Source: CAYWNA01 sp964459305 (GTDB lineage Bacteria > Planctomycetota > Planctomycetia > Pirellulales > Pirellulaceae). Taken from it: DNA of 45,280 bases. The stretch is from positions 1-45,280 of the forward strand of contig CAYWNA010000092.1 in NCBI GenBank assembly GCA_964459305.1, written 5' to 3'. This document shows positions 16,880-25,726 of the stretch, piece after piece. The notes below the pieces were generated by a model that saw only the letters and a list, made by a program, of their open reading frames with translations, was not told the origin of the DNA and did not search any database. A program made the translations under genes and the position numbers. The first letter of the stretch is position 1. The number at the start of each line of letters is the position of its first letter.

Positions 16880-17466
16880 ATGACGAAGAGAAGACTCCTC
16901 GTACGATGCCCGGCAGTATTCTTGCTGGCGAGGTCACTCTCGGCTGCGCGAGAATACGATATGCCCCTATCGCCAAGGCCGGAGTCACATTCTTGTCGAG
17001 AGGCGACAACTCGGGTACGCACAAGAGAGAGGTGACGATTTGGAAACGTGCGGGCGTCGTGCCTTCCGGGGATTGGTATGTGGTGACGGAGGATTTCATG
17101 CTGGCTACCCTACGAAAGGCAAACGAGAGGAAGGCGTACTTCATGACCGACAGCAGCACCTGGGTGTCCGCCCATGCAGAATTGGACAACCTGGATGTCT
17201 TATTCCGGGGTGATCCGGTCCTGGTGAATGTCTATCATGCCCTTTGCCAACCGGAGGGCGCGACCGAAGGGCAGCCCCATGCTTCGAAGTTCGTCGATTT
17301 CCTGAGTTCTGACGAAGCCCAGGCAATTGTTCGTAATTACGGGAAAGACCGCTATGGCGAACCCATGTATTGTGACGCGCGCTTTCGACTTGAACACGTG
17401 GTCCGACGATACCGAACGGTGCGATCCACCGGGACGATCGAAGCCCTCCGTGTGCCGACGTTGTAG
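16880..17466 (+). pseudogene. tupA: TupA-like tungstate-binding protein, internal deletion
   Basis: A start at 16880 gives a typical export signal (MTKRRLLVRCPAVFLLARSL), but after about 25 residues the frame runs out of homology. In a different frame the TupA C-terminal lobe appears from about 16965: PIAKAGVTFLSRGDNSGTHK, DWYVVTEDFMLATLRKANE, KAYFMTDSSTW and DVLFRGDPVLVNVYHALCQP, ending at 17466. TupA proteins are about 270 residues, and roughly the first lobe (about 90-100 residues with the oxyanion-binding Thr/Ser region) is missing. TupA is the periplasmic tungstate receptor of the TupABC importer. Here it cannot work. The adjacent tupC fragment begins immediately after its stop, and no tupB permease is seen. 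Confidence 0.75.
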
Positions 17467-18138
17467 GTAGCCGCGGGTGAAATCCTGGGCGTGGTCGGTC
17501 CGAACGGAAGCGGCAAATCGACCCTACTGGAGCCCGATGTCCTGCTTCTCGACGAACCAACCGCCCATGTGGATCATTCCAACGCCCGGTTGATCGAAGA
17601 GACTATCCAACAGTTGCACGCGACGACGAGGATGACCGTGGTACTGGCCAGTCATGATCTACGCCAAGCTGAAACGCTGGCCGATCGTATCGTCACGCTG
17701 CTGGACGGGCAGCTCTTTTGCGGCACGATTGACAATCTGTTTGCCGGCGCACTTCGCGCGGAAGGTGAAGGTTTTACGTTTCACGGCGAAAACGATCTGC
17801 TCCTGCACTTGGCTCCTGAAGCGATCGATTGCGACCAACCAGATGGTGGTGTCGGATTTACGGAAACACCCGTACGAATTGCCCTCGACGCCGAACGTCT
17901 GGAGATTATTCCCGGACAAACCACAAGCGATTGCCGTCTTGGCGGTACAATCGAATCGGTCCATCAATGTAGGGATCGGTGTCGCGTCATGGTGCGGCTG
18001 CTGACGGGTCAGGCGCTCTGCGCAACGCTTCCACAATCTGATTATGCACGCCTGGGTCTCAATATCGGCGGCGGCGTTCGCCTGCGACTTGCCAATCAAG
18101 CGTTACGAGTCATCCCTCCTGGAAGTCAAGAAACATGA
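17467..18138 (+). pseudogene. tupC: TupC-like ABC transporter ATPase, Q-loop and signature deleted
   Basis: The frame opens directly after the tupA stop with AAGEILGVVGPNGSGKSTLL, a Walker A motif, and then jumps at once to EPDVLLLDEPTAHVD, the Walker B and D-loop. About 90 residues that should hold the Q-loop and the LSGGQ signature are missing, although the frame is kept. The H-loop (VVLASHDLRQAE) and a C-terminal TOBE-like molybdate/tungstate domain (about 17930-18115) remain. The first roughly 30 residues before Walker A are also gone, consistent with a deletion that removed tupB and the 5' end of tupC. A start at GTG 17491 would give a 215-aa protein, but without the signature motif it cannot be an ABC ATPase. 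Confidence 0.75.
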
Positions 18139-18239
18139 CACCTGAAAAAACGAAATTCACAAAAGGAAGCAGAGACAACAGAGGAAGACGGCTGGACCCA
18201 TTATCGGGAGTCTCGTGTTTTCTCTGTGTCCATCGAGAA

Positions 18240-20372
18240 ATGCTGGGAACTGCCCGGTCATCAGCGGTGCGACAAGCCGTATTCTGGATCGGAATGGCGA
18301 CACTGGTAGTGATCCTGCCGGTGAGCTTGTGTCGTGGCCAGGACAATGAGACCATTTCTGGTGCGAACGAACAGCCCATGCGCAACGGGTCGAGCGCATT
18401 AGGACAGGCGAAGGCCGACTTCGACCCCCTGGACTGTCGCTGGACGTTCGGAAATCACGAGCCGATTTCCATGTATCGCCGAATTGGTCGGCGGTCTACG
18501 GGGGGCATCGAGGGCGGGGCTCATTGGCTAGAAGACTGGCATCATTGGTTCGACAGTGAACAATGCACGCGGACGATGAAGGACCTTGGACTAAATATGC
18601 TGCACTCCCGCTTCTACAAGGGAATGGGTTGGCAGTTCGAGTCCCAAGATTTTCCGAATGTCAAGCGGTTCGTGCAACACTGTCACCAGCATGATGTCCA
18701 AGCCCTTGCTTATATCCAATTCTCGACGCTGTACTACGAAGTGATGCTGGCCGAGATTCCCGACCTGGCGGAATGGGCAGCCGTCGACAGAAACGGCCGG
18801 AAACAGAGCTATCACGGCGGTCAATACTGGCGTTGGTTACCGTGCATCAACGCTCCCGGTTTTGAACCGTATCTGAAGAAGGTGATCCGCATTGCATTGG
18901 AAGAGGGCGATTTCGACGGCGTCATGTTCGACAACTGCACCGCTCCGGCGTGCTACTGCCCTCGGTGCACGGAGTTGTTCCGCAAACACTTGAAGAAGGA
19001 GCCGAATCCCGAAGCCCGTTTCGGGATCCCCACCGTCGACTACGTACAGCCTCCCACGCGTTCCGGTTACGGTGAAGCGAAAGACCCCATTTATCAAGAG
19101 TGGGTGTTGTTCCGCTGCCAGCGGCTAACCGCCCTGTTTCGTCGCCTGTTCGAATTCAGCAAGTCCTGTGAGTCCTCTGCCCTGGTCACGGGAAATGTCG
19201 CGTGCATTCGCCGCTCGAACATGGCCGCGACCACAGCCTTAAGCATCACGGACCTCGGGACGTGCTTCGACATCTTCGTGTCCCAATCCGGGAACGAACC
19301 GGGCTTGAGAGACGGCTGCATCGTCAATCGCGTCAGGGAGATGAAACTAGCGGAAGCCCTCGGTACCCACATCTTCGCCCTGAGCGATAGCGATGCCGGC
19401 ATTACCAGAGAAGCCGAATCGAAATACGTGCTGAACCTGATGGAAAACGCGGTCTTCGGCGGCATCCCCACGGATCGGACGATTATGAGACCCGACAAGC
19501 AGCAGATGGTCTCTCGCCAGTTGATCGAGTTCCGTGCGCCCCTGCTGCGGCGATTCAACGACGCAGTCCGAAACGGCCGCGCGAGCCTCCAGAAGCCAGC
19601 CTACACCCCTGTACGGATTCTCTACTCGGCCGAGTCGGTGATGTTCTCCGAACAGGCCTACCGGGCGATCCTCAGCGCCGAAGAGATCCTGTTGCGCAAC
19701 CACATTCCGTACGGCTTACTCCCCACGGACGCGAAAACGCCGCTCGAAGTCCCAAGCGGCTGTGAGGTCATGCTGGTCCCAGACCAGAGGTGTCTGTCCG
19801 ACCCGCAGTTAGGCGCGCTGGTCGGGTTTGTTGAACGCAGAGGCCGCCTCGTCGTGACGGGGCAATCAGGCGAGTACGACGAACGATACCGCGAACGGAT
19901 TGCCAATCCTCTCAAGATTCTGGACGACCGTCCCGAGGTAATCCGCCGCGAAGAAGTAGACAGCGTGCGCATCCTCGGCAGCGGCTGGACAATCAAGGTG
20001 GCGCCTCCTGAGGATGGTGGCCGTCGGCTGATGGCCGACATCCACTCCCTCTGGCAGCCCGTGATTCGCATCGAGGCACTTACGAACGTTCTCACGGAGA
20101 TCAAGCGTGGCGAGGATGGCTTCTCGGTACACTTTCTGAACTACGCTTCGGGGCACGTGCCCAAAGGCGTCCGAATCGCTTTCGACGGCGATGTCGTCGG
20201 CGCGGTTCAGTGCACGTTTGCGGCGCCGATGGAGGGCAGAGAGATGACGGCGATCCCCGTTGCGCCGGACGTACAAGGCCGACACGTTAGCCTTCCCCAA
20301 TTTGCCGACTACGCCGTTGTCGACCTGCGTAGCACGACGACACCTCCCAATGATCGCCAACCGGAGCCATGA
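18240..20372 (+). CDS. Secreted glycoside-hydrolase-like TIM-barrel protein (GH42/GHL6-like)
   Basis: This is a 710-aa protein. I start it at 18240 because a hydrophobic export signal follows (AVFWIGMATLVVILPVSLC), while a longer frame from 18135 adds 35 non-conserved-looking residues that overlap the tupC end. Residues about 75-420 look like a glycosidase barrel: LNMLHSRFYKGMGWQFE, DVQALAYIQFSTLYYE, and EEGDFDGVMFDN near residue 226 followed by CYCPRCTELF. The CxxC and the FDN strand recall hypothetical glycosyl hydrolases related to GH42. The later GCEVMLVPDQRCLSDPQLGA and GRLVVTGQSGEYDE resemble the trimerisation domain of such enzymes. The catalytic pair is not certain. It probably belonged to the glycan locus to its left before the molybdenum block decayed. 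Confidence 0.65.
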   Translation: MLGTARSSAVRQAVFWIGMATLVVILPVSLCRGQDNETISGANEQPMRNGSSALGQAKADFDPLDCRWTFGNHEPISMYRRIGRRSTGGIEGGAHWLEDWHHWFDSEQCTRTMKDLGLNMLHSRFYKGMGWQFESQDFPNVKRFVQHCHQHDVQALAYIQFSTLYYEVMLAEIPDLAEWAAVDRNGRKQSYHGGQYWRWLPCINAPGFEPYLKKVIRIALEEGDFDGVMFDNCTAPACYCPRCTELFRKHLKKEPNPEARFGIPTVDYVQPPTRSGYGEAKDPIYQEWVLFRCQRLTALFRRLFEFSKSCESSALVTGNVACIRRSNMAATTALSITDLGTCFDIFVSQSGNEPGLRDGCIVNRVREMKLAEALGTHIFALSDSDAGITREAESKYVLNLMENAVFGGIPTDRTIMRPDKQQMVSRQLIEFRAPLLRRFNDAVRNGRASLQKPAYTPVRILYSAESVMFSEQAYRAILSAEEILLRNHIPYGLLPTDAKTPLEVPSGCEVMLVPDQRCLSDPQLGALVGFVERRGRLVVTGQSGEYDERYRERIANPLKILDDRPEVIRREEVDSVRILGSGWTIKVAPPEDGGRRLMADIHSLWQPVIRIEALTNVLTEIKRGEDGFSVHFLNYASGHVPKGVRIAFDGDVVGAVQCTFAAPMEGREMTAIPVAPDVQGRHVSLPQFADYAVVDLRSTTTPPNDRQPEP

Positions 20373-20487
20373 ACTCCGGACACGGGAACCATCGAGCTGG
20401 CCAAAAATTGTCCCTGGAATCGTAGAGAACATGCACAGACGAAACGTGGTTCACGTACTTGATTCGTGACCAGAGAGGAAAGTGGTG
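20373..20487. other. Short leader between the GH-like gene and a small membrane-protein gene
   Basis: This is 115 nt without a gene. Near its end, TGGTTCACG and CGTGACCA form an imperfect inverted repeat just before the ribosome site of the next gene. It is a possible operator, but weak. Confidence 0.25.
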
Positions 20488-20595
20488 ATGAGAAGCAGCA
20501 CGGTATGGCTGGGTTACGCATATTGGACACTGGGAATGGGAATCGTAATGGGTGTTGCCTGGCACTTGCTGACCCGCGCTAAAGCACGGACCTAA
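20488..20595 (+). CDS. Small single-span membrane protein, 35 aa
   Basis: The ATG at 20488 follows AGAGGAAAG (20472-20480). A GTG directly before it is also possible. The product has a short polar head, one hydrophobic span (about YAYWTLGMGIVMGVAWHLL) and a basic tail RAKART, giving a clear single transmembrane helix with positive-inside charge at the C-terminus. I recognise no family. Small proteins of this shape often stabilise larger membrane complexes, but no partner is evident. The nearest genes are a secreted glycosidase upstream and convergent WD40 genes downstream. Only its ribosome site and hydrophobic pattern support it as a gene. Confidence 0.5.
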   Translation: MRSSTVWLGYAYWTLGMGIVMGVAWHLLTRAKART

Positions 20596-20609
20596 CACCG
20601 CCTGCGGCG

Positions 20610-20631
20610 AAAAAGGGTCGTGAACGACCCT
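20610..20631 (-). terminator. Intrinsic terminator for the minus-strand kinase/WD40 unit
   Basis: On the minus strand, AGGGTCGT and ACGACCCT (20631-20624 and 20621-20614) form a perfect 8-bp stem, followed by TTTTT (complement of 20610-20614). It lies about 90 nt beyond the stop at 20723, which supports transcription running through the whole kinase/WD40 region despite the internal stop. Confidence 0.65.
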
Positions 20632-20722
20632 AGCATCATACCGTTTACAACGGCGCTTGTTTGATTTGCGACGGCCCACCTTGGTCAAACGCGACCTCGT
20701 CCCATCTACGCGTAGAATTCGG

Positions 20723-21502
20723 TTAGGGCCTTGCAGGCGTCGATTTCTCGGCACTGACCGGCTCATTCGCTGCTGCTTCGTCCCCGGCCTGCACACTTGC
20801 CGTGGGTCGGCTCAACGACTGCGATACCTTTTCCGGATCGTTTTTCCAGCCGTACCGCTCGGCAAACTCGGCCGGGGTGAACGTGAGCTGTTCGCCCGAG
20901 TTGGTCAGCGCCACATAGCGGATGTGATCCTCAACGTCTCCCGTCGCGCGGATGTGGCCTTCGGGACTGATCGCAACGCATCCGCCATCGGTGAAAGACA
21001 GCAGCACCGCGCGTGGCTTGCCGGTAGCCGTCTCCCATATCCAGACCACGCCATAAGCGTCGCCAGACGCGCAGAGACGGGAGTCGGGCGAGCATTCGCA
21101 GGCGGCAGGCGTCGAAGCACCTGCGTGACGACCGACAAACTCGGCGATGGTCTTACCGGAGTCCGCATCGCATACGAGTATCGTGCTGCCGCGATTGGCG
21201 AATACGTGACGTCCGTTCGACGACCAAGCCAACGCACTGCCCGGCAAGGAATAGACCTGCTTCTCTGATTCCACATCGAAAACGGCCTCTTGATCCGCTA
21301 CCCTCTTGCAGTCCGGAGAGAGAAGCGGATGTATAAAGTGTCGGGCTTCCGGGCCGCTGACATTGATGGCATCACCGGTCTCCGCATTCCAGATTCGGAT
21401 CGGTTGAAGGTGCGCCCCCAGAATCAAACGAGCCTCGTCCTCGGACCAGCGTAAGGATCTTGGGCCTCCTGGCCTGGACCCAGGTATCTTGCGGATGAAC
21501 TT
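20723..21502 (-). pseudogene. In-frame WD40 continuation of the kinase gene, after a stop codon
   Basis: This segment is in the same frame as the kinase gene at 21503-25300 and begins directly after its TAA. Reading through gives WDVEK-stop-KFIRKIPG, then SLRWSEDEARLILG and IRIWNAETGD: the stop falls exactly where one WD40 blade passes into the next. Several further blades follow (SALAWSSNGRHVFA, VVWIWETATGKPRA). The C-terminus (FTPAEFAERYGWKNDPEKV) resembles the closing segment of planctomycete kinase/WD40 proteins. The simplest reading is a nonsense mutation, a sequencing error, or a very recent split of one roughly 1525-aa gene. Independent translation from TTG 21427 is conceivable but has no ribosome site I trust. 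Confidence 0.7.
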
Positions 21503-24500
21503 TTACTTTTCGACATCCCAAATCCCAATGAAGTCATCGGTGCCAGATGCGATTGCTAGCCGACGTCCATCACGCGACCATGCCTTTTGATCGGCCCGAG
21601 TGGGGAACTGCGCGACAAGGCCCCCTGTGTCGACTCTTCTCAGCCCCCCTGTGCAGGCGATTGCCTGGCTGTCCGGGGAAAACACCATGGAGCCTGTGAC
21701 GTTCGCTATTGGCAGGCGTCTGGCGTCCGAGCTCGTACACCAGACCTCGACAAACGCGTCGTCATCGGTACTGTCGGAGACTCGGTCAGATACGGCCAGT
21801 GTCTCGCCGTTGGGCGACCAACACACCGACAACGACCTGCTGGTGCTGGATCTAATGGTGGCCACCATGTCCAAGCGATCATTCGCCCAATCATAGATCG
21901 CAAACTCGTCGGCCCCCACCACCGCGATATTTTTCCCATCGGGTGAACCCGCCACTCGCGGGAATCCCTTCAGCTTTGCGCATTCGCCCACCACTTCTCG
22001 TTTGTGCACGTCATATAGCTGCCATGCGAGTCCACTCTTTCTACCGTCGTTTAGAGCAATCAGCGATCCGTCTGGCAGCCAAACGCATTCATCACCACCA
22101 CACGGAATCTCGGCCAGCTTATCGCCGGTTGTGGCCTCCCACAGACAGGCACGGTCGTGGCGGATTCGTGCAGGAAGCGAAAGAAGCGTCTGTCCGTCCG
22201 GCGCCCAGACTACATTGCCCCACCAACCCTCCGTCTTCAACGTAGCCACCGACGCGCCGTCCATCGGATTCCAGAGCCTGATCGTCCCATCCTCCCCGCT
22301 TTGCGAAGACGCTAGGCGTTTGCCGTCAGGCGACCACGCCAGCGATGATATGGGCCAGGTGTGCCCATCGAGTTGTCGAATCTGGCGGCCCGACTTCGCG
22401 TCCACAAGACGAATACTGTGATCCTGGTCGTGATACAAACCAAAACCGAGGATGTCTCCTACCGGAGACCACGCGACCGCGCTGAAGCCTTGGGACGGTC
22501 TACAGAGCAGGCGCCAGGCGAGCCGTCCCGACTCCGCATCCCACACGGTCAACCAGCGACCGCCAGAGGCTGCGAGATGTCGGCCATCCGGAGCCCACGC
22601 CAACTCGGAAGCGCTTCCGCTGCCACCAAGGACGCGCACAAGCTCGCGAGATTGCGGCTCCCACAGGCGAATCTGTCCATCCTGACCGCAGGTGGCGACC
22701 AGCTTGCCGTCCGGGCTGTAGGCAACCGCCCGTAGCTCGTCTCGTGGCCGGGCCGTGACGATCGTCCAACCCAGGAGTCCTTTGATCGGCGCTGGGTCGC
22801 ATACCAGGGGCCGGCGCAATGGGAGCGGCATTCTCTTCGCTTCACCGTCGAGCATCTTGATTTCAAGCCGCTGGACTTCGACGGACGCCAGTCGCCCCAC
22901 AGTCAGGCCAGGGACGCTGAATCCCTTCTCCCACCAGTCGTCTGCGATCGACAGCGCGGATTGCGGCCCGGACCAGTCGAGGAATGGCTGGCTGCCAGCT
23001 TGTGCCGTGATCGCGACGTCATCGCCGTCGAACCGGACTGTGACTTCCACTTCGCAAGCGACTCCATCGTCGATCAGTCTCTTGAGGCCCGTGGTTGGAT
23101 TGTCGAGGTGTCCGACGGCGTGTCCATTGACCAAGTTGAGTCCATTGGCGCGGATGGTACCATGGTCGAGGACGAGCATGGTCCTTGCATCGCCAACCGG
23201 CAGAAGGCCCCCAACGCCGCCCGATCCATCGGCGTAGGCTCGTTCGGTACGCACGAACGACAAACGCAGTTGATAGCTGCCCTTCGGCTCAACCGGAATC
23301 AGGATCCTCGCATCCTCCTCGCCTTTGTTGACAACAAGTTTGTCACCATCGCGGTGCCAGCTCCCGGTGTAGGTGTGAATGGCAGGATCCACAAACCGCA
23401 AGACATCCACCCACTGTCCCGGCTTGATCGTGACCGGCGCCGCGTCGGCGTCCTGACTCGCCACCTCGGACGTGCTGTCAGAAAAAGTCGGCGTTTGGGT
23501 CAGTTTCGCCGCGGTATCGGGGCCTTCGTGAATCTTCAGCGTGATGTGCACCACCTCTGGTTTGCCTCGCCGAACGATGATGCTTTGTTTGTCCAACTGA
23601 AACGTGTCACTGGTGTCGCCCAGATCAAGCGTGTATTGGCCCTCGCGCAGCCAAATCGTCCAGCCTTCTTTGGCATCGGCGACTTCGATGGTCTGGTCGT
23701 CCTGTTTGACCACAACCTTGACATCCTTGGCTTCGACCCCCGCGCCAAGTTCGATTTCGATTTTGGTCTTGCCCATGCCAATCGTGAAAACGATGCCCAA
23801 CGCAATGACGCCGACCAGTGCAACGGCGACGGCAACGCCGGCGGCAGGAAGCCAGGAACGAGGCTTGGGCCGGGGCAGTGTTCCCGCCAATGTCTCCGTG
23901 CGGGTCTGTTCTGGTGTGGGGACTTCCTGTGATGCAAACGCATCGCGAGCTTTGGGCATGCCGTCTGGCAATGCGGTCGACGTGTCATGCTGGACCGCGG
24001 ACTGGCGGAGTGAGGTGGTCGTGCTGGGCATCTCATCGGTCGACGGGGAAGCTTCGGCGGGCAGGTCGTCACTCAACAGTAGTCCCAAATTCGCACCGGC
24101 CGCAAACGGCGCGAGTGCCTCGGCTACCTCGGCCGGCGTCGCGTAGCGCTCGTCAGGCGACTTGGCAAGCATCCGATGGACGACAGTGGCAAGCTCGTCG
24201 GCCACATCCGGCCGGCGGCTTTGGATCGGTGGTGCCGGCTCCAAGGCGAGTGCCGTGATTTTCTGTACCGGCGTGGAGTATTTCTCGCCAGCGTAAATCG
24301 GCTGACTAGTCAACAGTTTGTACAGCGTGGCCCTCAGGCTGGAGATGTCCGCGCGGATGTCGACCACGTGGCTGTCGCCGCCTTGTTCCGGAGCCATATA
24401 GTCCAGCGTGCCCATGACCTGGCCCGTGCTGGTCAACTCGCCGTGTCCTCCGTTGGGGCCATGATGAAGCAATGCTAGACCGAGATCCAGGATTTTCACA

Positions 24501-25300
24501 ATTGGCTCTGGCGAGCGGTCGGCGTGAGCCGGCTGATGAGTCACTGAATCAGCGGGCTGACGCCCGCCGCTCGCCGACACGAGCATCAGATTCGATGGTT
24601 TGATGTCTCGATGCACTAGGCCGTGCTGGTGGACGTGCTGCAAGCCGACGGCAGCTTGGCGCACCAACTCGCAGGCATCGGCGATCGATAGCGCGCCCTG
24701 CGATTTCACCAAATCCGAAAGCGATGAGCCCTCCAGATACTCCATCGCCAGAAAGTGCGTCTCATCGAATTCGCCGGCATCGTGGGCCAGCACGATATTT
24801 GGATGCACCAGTTTGCCGACCGCTTCCATCTCGCGTTCGAACCGCGCGGCCGCCTGCGCGTCTCGCATGCGATCGGCGGACAGGACCTTCAAGGCCACGG
24901 TCCGCTTGAGCTTGGTATGCAGGGCCTTGTAGACCGTGCCCATGCCGCCTTGGCCCAGCTTGGCGAGCAGGCGGTAGGGACCGATCTGTGCTAGCTCGGG
25001 CTGTGCGTCGCCTTCCAGGTTGCCTCCAGATTCCGCAGCGAAGGCGGGTTCTCTTGCGATGCCAGCCACCACCGACAGGGCCTGTCGACATTCCGGTTCG
25101 TCGACATACTCTTCTGCCGCCGGACCACGTTTCAGACTGGAGACCAGCGTGTCCGAAGGGCCGCTGAAGGTATCGAGCAACTGCTGGCAGTCGGAACACC
25201 CACCCAGGTGCGAATCGATCTCCTCCAGTCTCGCAACCGCCAACTTGCCCACGATGTAATCCGACAGTTCCCGGCGCGTTGGGCATTGTGCATCGGCCAT
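21503..25300 (-). CDS. Membrane Ser/Thr protein kinase with N-terminal zinc-finger and C-terminal WD40 propeller (C-terminus cut by stop)
   Basis: This is a 1265-aa product. Residues 31-38 (HLGGCSDC) form an anti-sigma-type zinc finger. The kinase domain spans about 107-385 with GQGGMGTVYKA, VALKVL, HRDIKPSN and DLGLA (DLG in place of DFG) and ends its activation segment in MAPEQ. Downstream, where these kinases usually have DIYSLG, this one has DISSLRATLY, so a normally invariant glycine is replaced. One transmembrane span lies near 490-510, followed by a beta-sandwich region and many WD40 blades (VAYSPDGKLVATCGQDGQIR, LAWSPDGKRLASSQ). The stop at 21503-21505 interrupts the propeller, and homologous sequence continues in frame to 20723. 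With the ECF sigma gene 426 nt upstream on the same strand, the zinc finger and kinase plausibly control that sigma factor. Confidence 0.88.
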   Translation of the reverse strand: MADAQCPTRRELSDYIVGKLAVARLEEIDSHLGGCSDCQQLLDTFSGPSDTLVSSLKRGPAAEEYVDEPECRQALSVVAGIAREPAFAAESGGNLEGDAQPELAQIGPYRLLAKLGQGGMGTVYKALHTKLKRTVALKVLSADRMRDAQAAARFEREMEAVGKLVHPNIVLAHDAGEFDETHFLAMEYLEGSSLSDLVKSQGALSIADACELVRQAAVGLQHVHQHGLVHRDIKPSNLMLVSASGGRQPADSVTHQPAHADRSPEPIVKILDLGLALLHHGPNGGHGELTSTGQVMGTLDYMAPEQGGDSHVVDIRADISSLRATLYKLLTSQPIYAGEKYSTPVQKITALALEPAPPIQSRRPDVADELATVVHRMLAKSPDERYATPAEVAEALAPFAAGANLGLLLSDDLPAEASPSTDEMPSTTTSLRQSAVQHDTSTALPDGMPKARDAFASQEVPTPEQTRTETLAGTLPRPKPRSWLPAAGVAVAVALVGVIALGIVFTIGMGKTKIEIELGAGVEAKDVKVVVKQDDQTIEVADAKEGWTIWLREGQYTLDLGDTSDTFQLDKQSIIVRRGKPEVVHITLKIHEGPDTAAKLTQTPTFSDSTSEVASQDADAAPVTIKPGQWVDVLRFVDPAIHTYTGSWHRDGDKLVVNKGEEDARILIPVEPKGSYQLRLSFVRTERAYADGSGGVGGLLPVGDARTMLVLDHGTIRANGLNLVNGHAVGHLDNPTTGLKRLIDDGVACEVEVTVRFDGDDVAITAQAGSQPFLDWSGPQSALSIADDWWEKGFSVPGLTVGRLASVEVQRLEIKMLDGEAKRMPLPLRRPLVCDPAPIKGLLGWTIVTARPRDELRAVAYSPDGKLVATCGQDGQIRLWEPQSRELVRVLGGSGSASELAWAPDGRHLAASGGRWLTVWDAESGRLAWRLLCRPSQGFSAVAWSPVGDILGFGLYHDQDHSIRLVDAKSGRQIRQLDGHTWPISSLAWSPDGKRLASSQSGEDGTIRLWNPMDGASVATLKTEGWWGNVVWAPDGQTLLSLPARIRHDRACLWEATTGDKLAEIPCGGDECVWLPDGSLIALNDGRKSGLAWQLYDVHKREVVGECAKLKGFPRVAGSPDGKNIAVVGADEFAIYDWANDRLDMVATIRSSTSRSLSVCWSPNGETLAVSDRVSDSTDDDAFVEVWCTSSDARRLPIANVTGSMVFSPDSQAIACTGGLRRVDTGGLVAQFPTRADQKAWSRDGRRLAIASGTDDFIGIWDVEK

Positions 25301-25726
25301 GATCGCTTCCCCGTCTACAGTGTTTACTACGTGTCCACGTTTCCGATTCGTTCGAGAAGTCCTCTCCCGTTATAGGAGACAACGGAAACATCTAACAGAA
25401 AAATCCTCCGTACCCATGAAAAGGCTCTTGGCAGGGAGGTAGACGCCATGTAACTCGCTGTGCAGCAATACATTGTGTCATTTCTGCCGAAAGCGAGGCA
25501 AGCGAGGGATTCGCCCGGAAGACACGGCCCTTCGGCCGGTTGCTGGTCAGTGTCATCCGTGTGACTCTATCCGTGTGCGCCCCGCAAATTTGCTGCGCAC
25601 ACGGATGAAAACACACGGATCTCAAGAATGACCCAACATCGACGGTCTGTTGTCGATCGGGAAAGGCGGAGGGCCTAAGTCGAGTGGCGCGTCCCCGAGC
25701 GCGGCTGATGGCATGGCAGGATGGGA
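25301..25726. other. Intergenic region between sigma factor and kinase genes, symmetric 9-mers
   Basis: This is 426 nt without a gene. It carries four copies of the 9-mer ATCCGTGTG within 66 bp, two forward (25555 and 25569) and two reversed (ending 25606 and 25620). The inner pair extends to a 12-bp inverted repeat (25569-25580 / 25595-25606). The region must contain the kinase promoter unless transcription reads through from the sigma gene. Confidence 0.4.
25555..25620. repeat. Four symmetric ATCCGTGTG repeats
   Basis: The 9-mer ATCCGTGTG occurs at 25555-25563 and 25569-25577, and its reverse complement at 25598-25606 and 25612-25620. The inner pair forms a 12-bp stem (ATCCGTGTGCGC) around a 14-nt AT-rich loop. 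The start-to-start spacing is 14 bp on each side, so the whole block is nearly two-fold symmetric. Confidence 0.6.

Noticed and set aside
22961..23932. A 323-codon open frame antisense to the kinase/WD40 gene
   Set aside because: It is a shadow of the high-GC kinase gene and lies over its membrane span and beta-sandwich; no start context and no motifs.
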